DNA of 40,642 nt. Origin: Oligoflexales bacterium (lineage in GTDB: Bacteria; Bdellovibrionota_B; Oligoflexia; Oligoflexales; RGVZ01). Under the pieces are notes generated by a model. The model was not told the DNA's origin, made no database searches, and saw nothing but the letters and a program-made list of their open reading frames with translations. A program made the translations under genes and the position numbers. The stretch is from contig CANFEB010000003.1 of the NCBI GenBank assembly GCA_947445775.1, positions 1 to 40,642 on the forward strand. The letters run 5' to 3'. This document shows, in pieces, positions 36,469-40,642 of the stretch; the first letter of the stretch is position 1; each line of letters begins with the position of its first letter.

Positions 36469-36540
36469 TTATCAACAGGCGCGCCCCCCCTTCTACTACC
36501 ACTACTTATTAAAGAAAAAACTTTCTTACTTAAATCATAT
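36469..36540 (+). promoter_or_regulatory. Basal unwinding element: DnaA box, GC cluster, DnaA-trio, AT-rich tract
   Basis: In order: TTATCAACA (36469-36477, one mismatch), a GC-only 13-base cluster (36478-36490), the triplets CTA CTA CCA CTA CTT (36493-36507, four of five fitting the DnaA-trio pattern) and an AT-rich tract to 36540. This is the arrangement described for the B. subtilis origin, where DnaA extends from the box along the trios to open the duplex. Confidence 0.8.
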
Positions 36541-36572
36541 AGAGAACCCCACCCTTCGCGGAGGCTCCAAAA

Positions 36573-37709
36573 ATGACTCTGTCCGTAACCATCTCCAAGC
36601 CACTTCTCAGTTTGGCCATCCACAGGGTCCAAGGCGCCATCACAGAGCGCAACCTGGCTCACGTAGGCCTGAAAACAGAATCCGACCATCTCTACGTCAC
36701 AGCGGCTGACCGCATGATAGCCGTCTTCAGCAAGTTTCCTGCAGACATTAGGGGGCAAGGCACTGTGTTCTTGCCGGCCAAAATTTTATCGGATGTTGTC
36801 AGAGAGCTGCCCGATGGCAACATCAGCCTGGAAACCGTAGGCCAGCAGTTGCGCATCTCTGCTGGCGAGCATAATGAGTTCATGATCAAAATCCCGCTCG
36901 TTGACGAGGCGATTTGGCGCGACCCCCCATCGTTTAATTCCAGCAACACAGCAGATTTACCCGCCGCAAAACTGGTCTACATGATTGAACAGGTCCAGTT
37001 CTGTGTGAGTCATGATTCACCGCGCAATTATGGAACCGTGGGATATCTACACCGGCCCGCTAAAGGCGGCGGAATCCGCCTTGTTGGTTCTGATGGATTT
37101 CGTCTTTCCTATTGCGAACTAGATTTTCCGCTGCCGGACGAATTCCTGGCCAACGGCGTTTGTTTGTCCAAAAAAGCGCTTGGCGAGATCCTCCGTCTTG
37201 GGTCAGAGGGCTTTGACCGGATCCGCCTTTCAATCTCCCAAGATCAATCTACGCTTATGGTGGAAGTTCCTGACTACCAAGTTTTTGTGCGTCTCTCCGC
37301 CGTCAAGTACCCAAAATATGCTGGGGTAATCCCAGACAATAAAAACCAAAAAATCCTTGTATCCCGCGCCCAGCTTCAACACGTCACCAAAAGGGTGCTT
37401 TTGGCGGCTGATAAAAGCCGGGCTTTGCAGTTGAGCTTTTCCGACTCATCTCTTACCTTAAGCTCTCGGACCATGGGCAGCTCTGAAAGCAAAGAGACCG
37501 TCCGCTTGGAAGAGTACTTCGGTCCGAAGTGTGACATGGTTGTGAACGGTAAATTTCTCGTGGAAATTTTCTCGACCACGCCAAGCGATAAAGTGACCTT
37601 GCAGTTCAAGGACGCCGAGGATCCGATTGTGGTGGTTCCACGAGAAGAGCTGGCCGATTGCAAGTCAAAGCATATTCTGGTTCCCATTCGTGAGACCAGA
37701 GCCCAGTAA
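36573..37709 (+). CDS. dnaN: DNA polymerase III beta sliding clamp DnaN
   Basis: A 378-residue clamp of three similar domains, beginning MTLSVTISKPLLSLAIHRVQGAITERN. The C-terminal domain contains KYPKYAGVIPDN (family FPDYxxVIP-like) and the chain ends with ILVPIRETRAQ, where other clamps have a 'MPMR(L/I)' type end. The ATG has CGGAGG about 9 bases upstream. It would tether polymerase III to DNA and bind Hda and repair factors. gyrB follows after 89 bases, with no recF between. Confidence 0.94.
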   Translation: MTLSVTISKPLLSLAIHRVQGAITERNLAHVGLKTESDHLYVTAADRMIAVFSKFPADIRGQGTVFLPAKILSDVVRELPDGNISLETVGQQLRISAGEHNEFMIKIPLVDEAIWRDPPSFNSSNTADLPAAKLVYMIEQVQFCVSHDSPRNYGTVGYLHRPAKGGGIRLVGSDGFRLSYCELDFPLPDEFLANGVCLSKKALGEILRLGSEGFDRIRLSISQDQSTLMVEVPDYQVFVRLSAVKYPKYAGVIPDNKNQKILVSRAQLQHVTKRVLLAADKSRALQLSFSDSSLTLSSRTMGSSESKETVRLEEYFGPKCDMVVNGKFLVEIFSTTPSDKVTLQFKDAEDPIVVVPREELADCKSKHILVPIRETRAQ

Positions 37710-37736
37710 AAACCTGGGGGCAGAGGTTATCTGGAG

Positions 37737-40396
<2,660 letters not shown>

Positions 40397-40409
40397 TAAG
40401 GGCTGAACA

Positions 40410-40642
40410 ATGGATGCTGTTTTAAAGAACGTTCTGCCCATCAATATCGAAGATGAGATGAAAACCTCATTTCTCGACTACTCGATGAGCGTTATTGTTT
40501 CCCGTGCGTTGCCCGATGTTCGTGATGGATTGAAACCGGTTCATCGCCGCATTTTGTTCGCAATGTACGGCTTGAAAAACTTTCATAACCGTCCGTATCT
40601 AAAATCCGCAAGGATCGTTGGCGACGTGATTGGCCGCTATCA
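40410..40642 (+). CDS. gyrA: DNA gyrase subunit A, 5' part only
   Basis: The first 77 codons before the window ends. The reading frame includes [39 protein letters not shown] and [13 protein letters not shown], the conserved N-terminal winged-helix region of GyrA that precedes the catalytic tyrosine. The ATG at 40410 is 13 bases after gyrB. ParC shares these motifs, but the position after gyrB favours GyrA. Confidence 0.95.
   Translation, partial: MDAVLKNVLPINIEDEMKTSFLDYSMSVIVSRALPDVRDGLKPVHRRILFAMYGLKNFHNRPYLKSARIVGDVIGRY

Larger units (their letters stand above)
36258..36572. other. oriC: Chromosomal replication origin oriC (dnaA-dnaN spacer)
   Basis: This 315-base gene-free spacer holds several DnaA boxes: 36279 (minus strand, TTTTCCACA), 36374 (ATATCCACA) and 36469 (TTATCAACA). 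A basal unwinding-type element and an AT-rich tract (about 36507-36540) follow just before dnaN. The location between dnaA and dnaN, the boxes and the unwinding element together make this the likely origin. Confidence 0.88.

Overview
The window looks like the origin-proximal part of a Gram-negative bacterial chromosome. It combines dnaA, a recognisable oriC, dnaN, gyrB and the start of gyrA with a parABS partition locus, a complete F1Fo ATP synthase gene set (with both b and b' subunits) and a dcw cell-division/peptidoglycan cluster. MurE carries the DNPR motif of meso-diaminopimelate ligases, RpoH has a sigma-32 RpoH box, and there is a two-LysM lipoprotein and a likely outer-membrane barrel. 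ParAB lying directly before atpF'-atpF-atpH-atpA-atpG-atpD-atpC resembles deltaproteobacterial and Bdellovibrionota-type chromosomes. That assignment is an inference from gene order and protein character; no search was run.

Layout, left to right. Positions 1-367 hold the edge of an IS1595-type transposase (minus). It is followed by a barrel-like secreted protein and yajC (minus), a UvrD/Rep helicase (plus), rpoH (minus), and a plus-strand trio: a diacylglycerol-kinase-like protein, an AmgK-like sugar kinase and a MurU-like nucleotidyltransferase. A repeat-bearing spacer and a LysM lipoprotein (minus) follow. The dcw cluster (9.5-22.4 kb, plus) reads rsmH-ftsL-ftsI-murE-murD-ftsW-murC-ftsQ-ftsA-ftsZ. 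Its genes mostly overlap by 4-50 bases, yet murF, mraY, murG, murB and ddl are absent.

From 22.4 to 34.5 kb everything is on the minus strand. Read in transcription order it is: two small AtpI/AtpZ-like membrane proteins, atpB, atpE, a strong terminator, six parS sites in 266 bp, parA, parB, a second terminator, atpF'-atpF-atpH-atpA-atpG-atpD-atpC, a GT4 glycosyltransferase and an NAD-dependent epimerase-like protein. The chromosome-segregation centromere therefore sits inside a split ATP synthase locus.

From 34.8 kb to the right edge the plus strand carries dnaA, oriC, dnaN, gyrB and the first 77 codons of gyrA. The oriC shows a DnaA box, a GC cluster, DnaA-trio-like triplets and an AT-rich tract in the order described for Bacillus subtilis. 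recF is not between dnaN and gyrB; that spacer holds five TTCATG-like units spaced exactly 11 bp apart.

Most genes are conserved housekeeping genes. The points of greatest interest are the parS array and its position within the atp genes, the oriC unwinding-element architecture, the helically phased repeat before gyrB, the thinned dcw cluster next to a MurNAc-salvage gene pair, and an 8-bp repeat array with clustered TGATCA palindromes after murU. No tRNA, rRNA or CRISPR array was seen.
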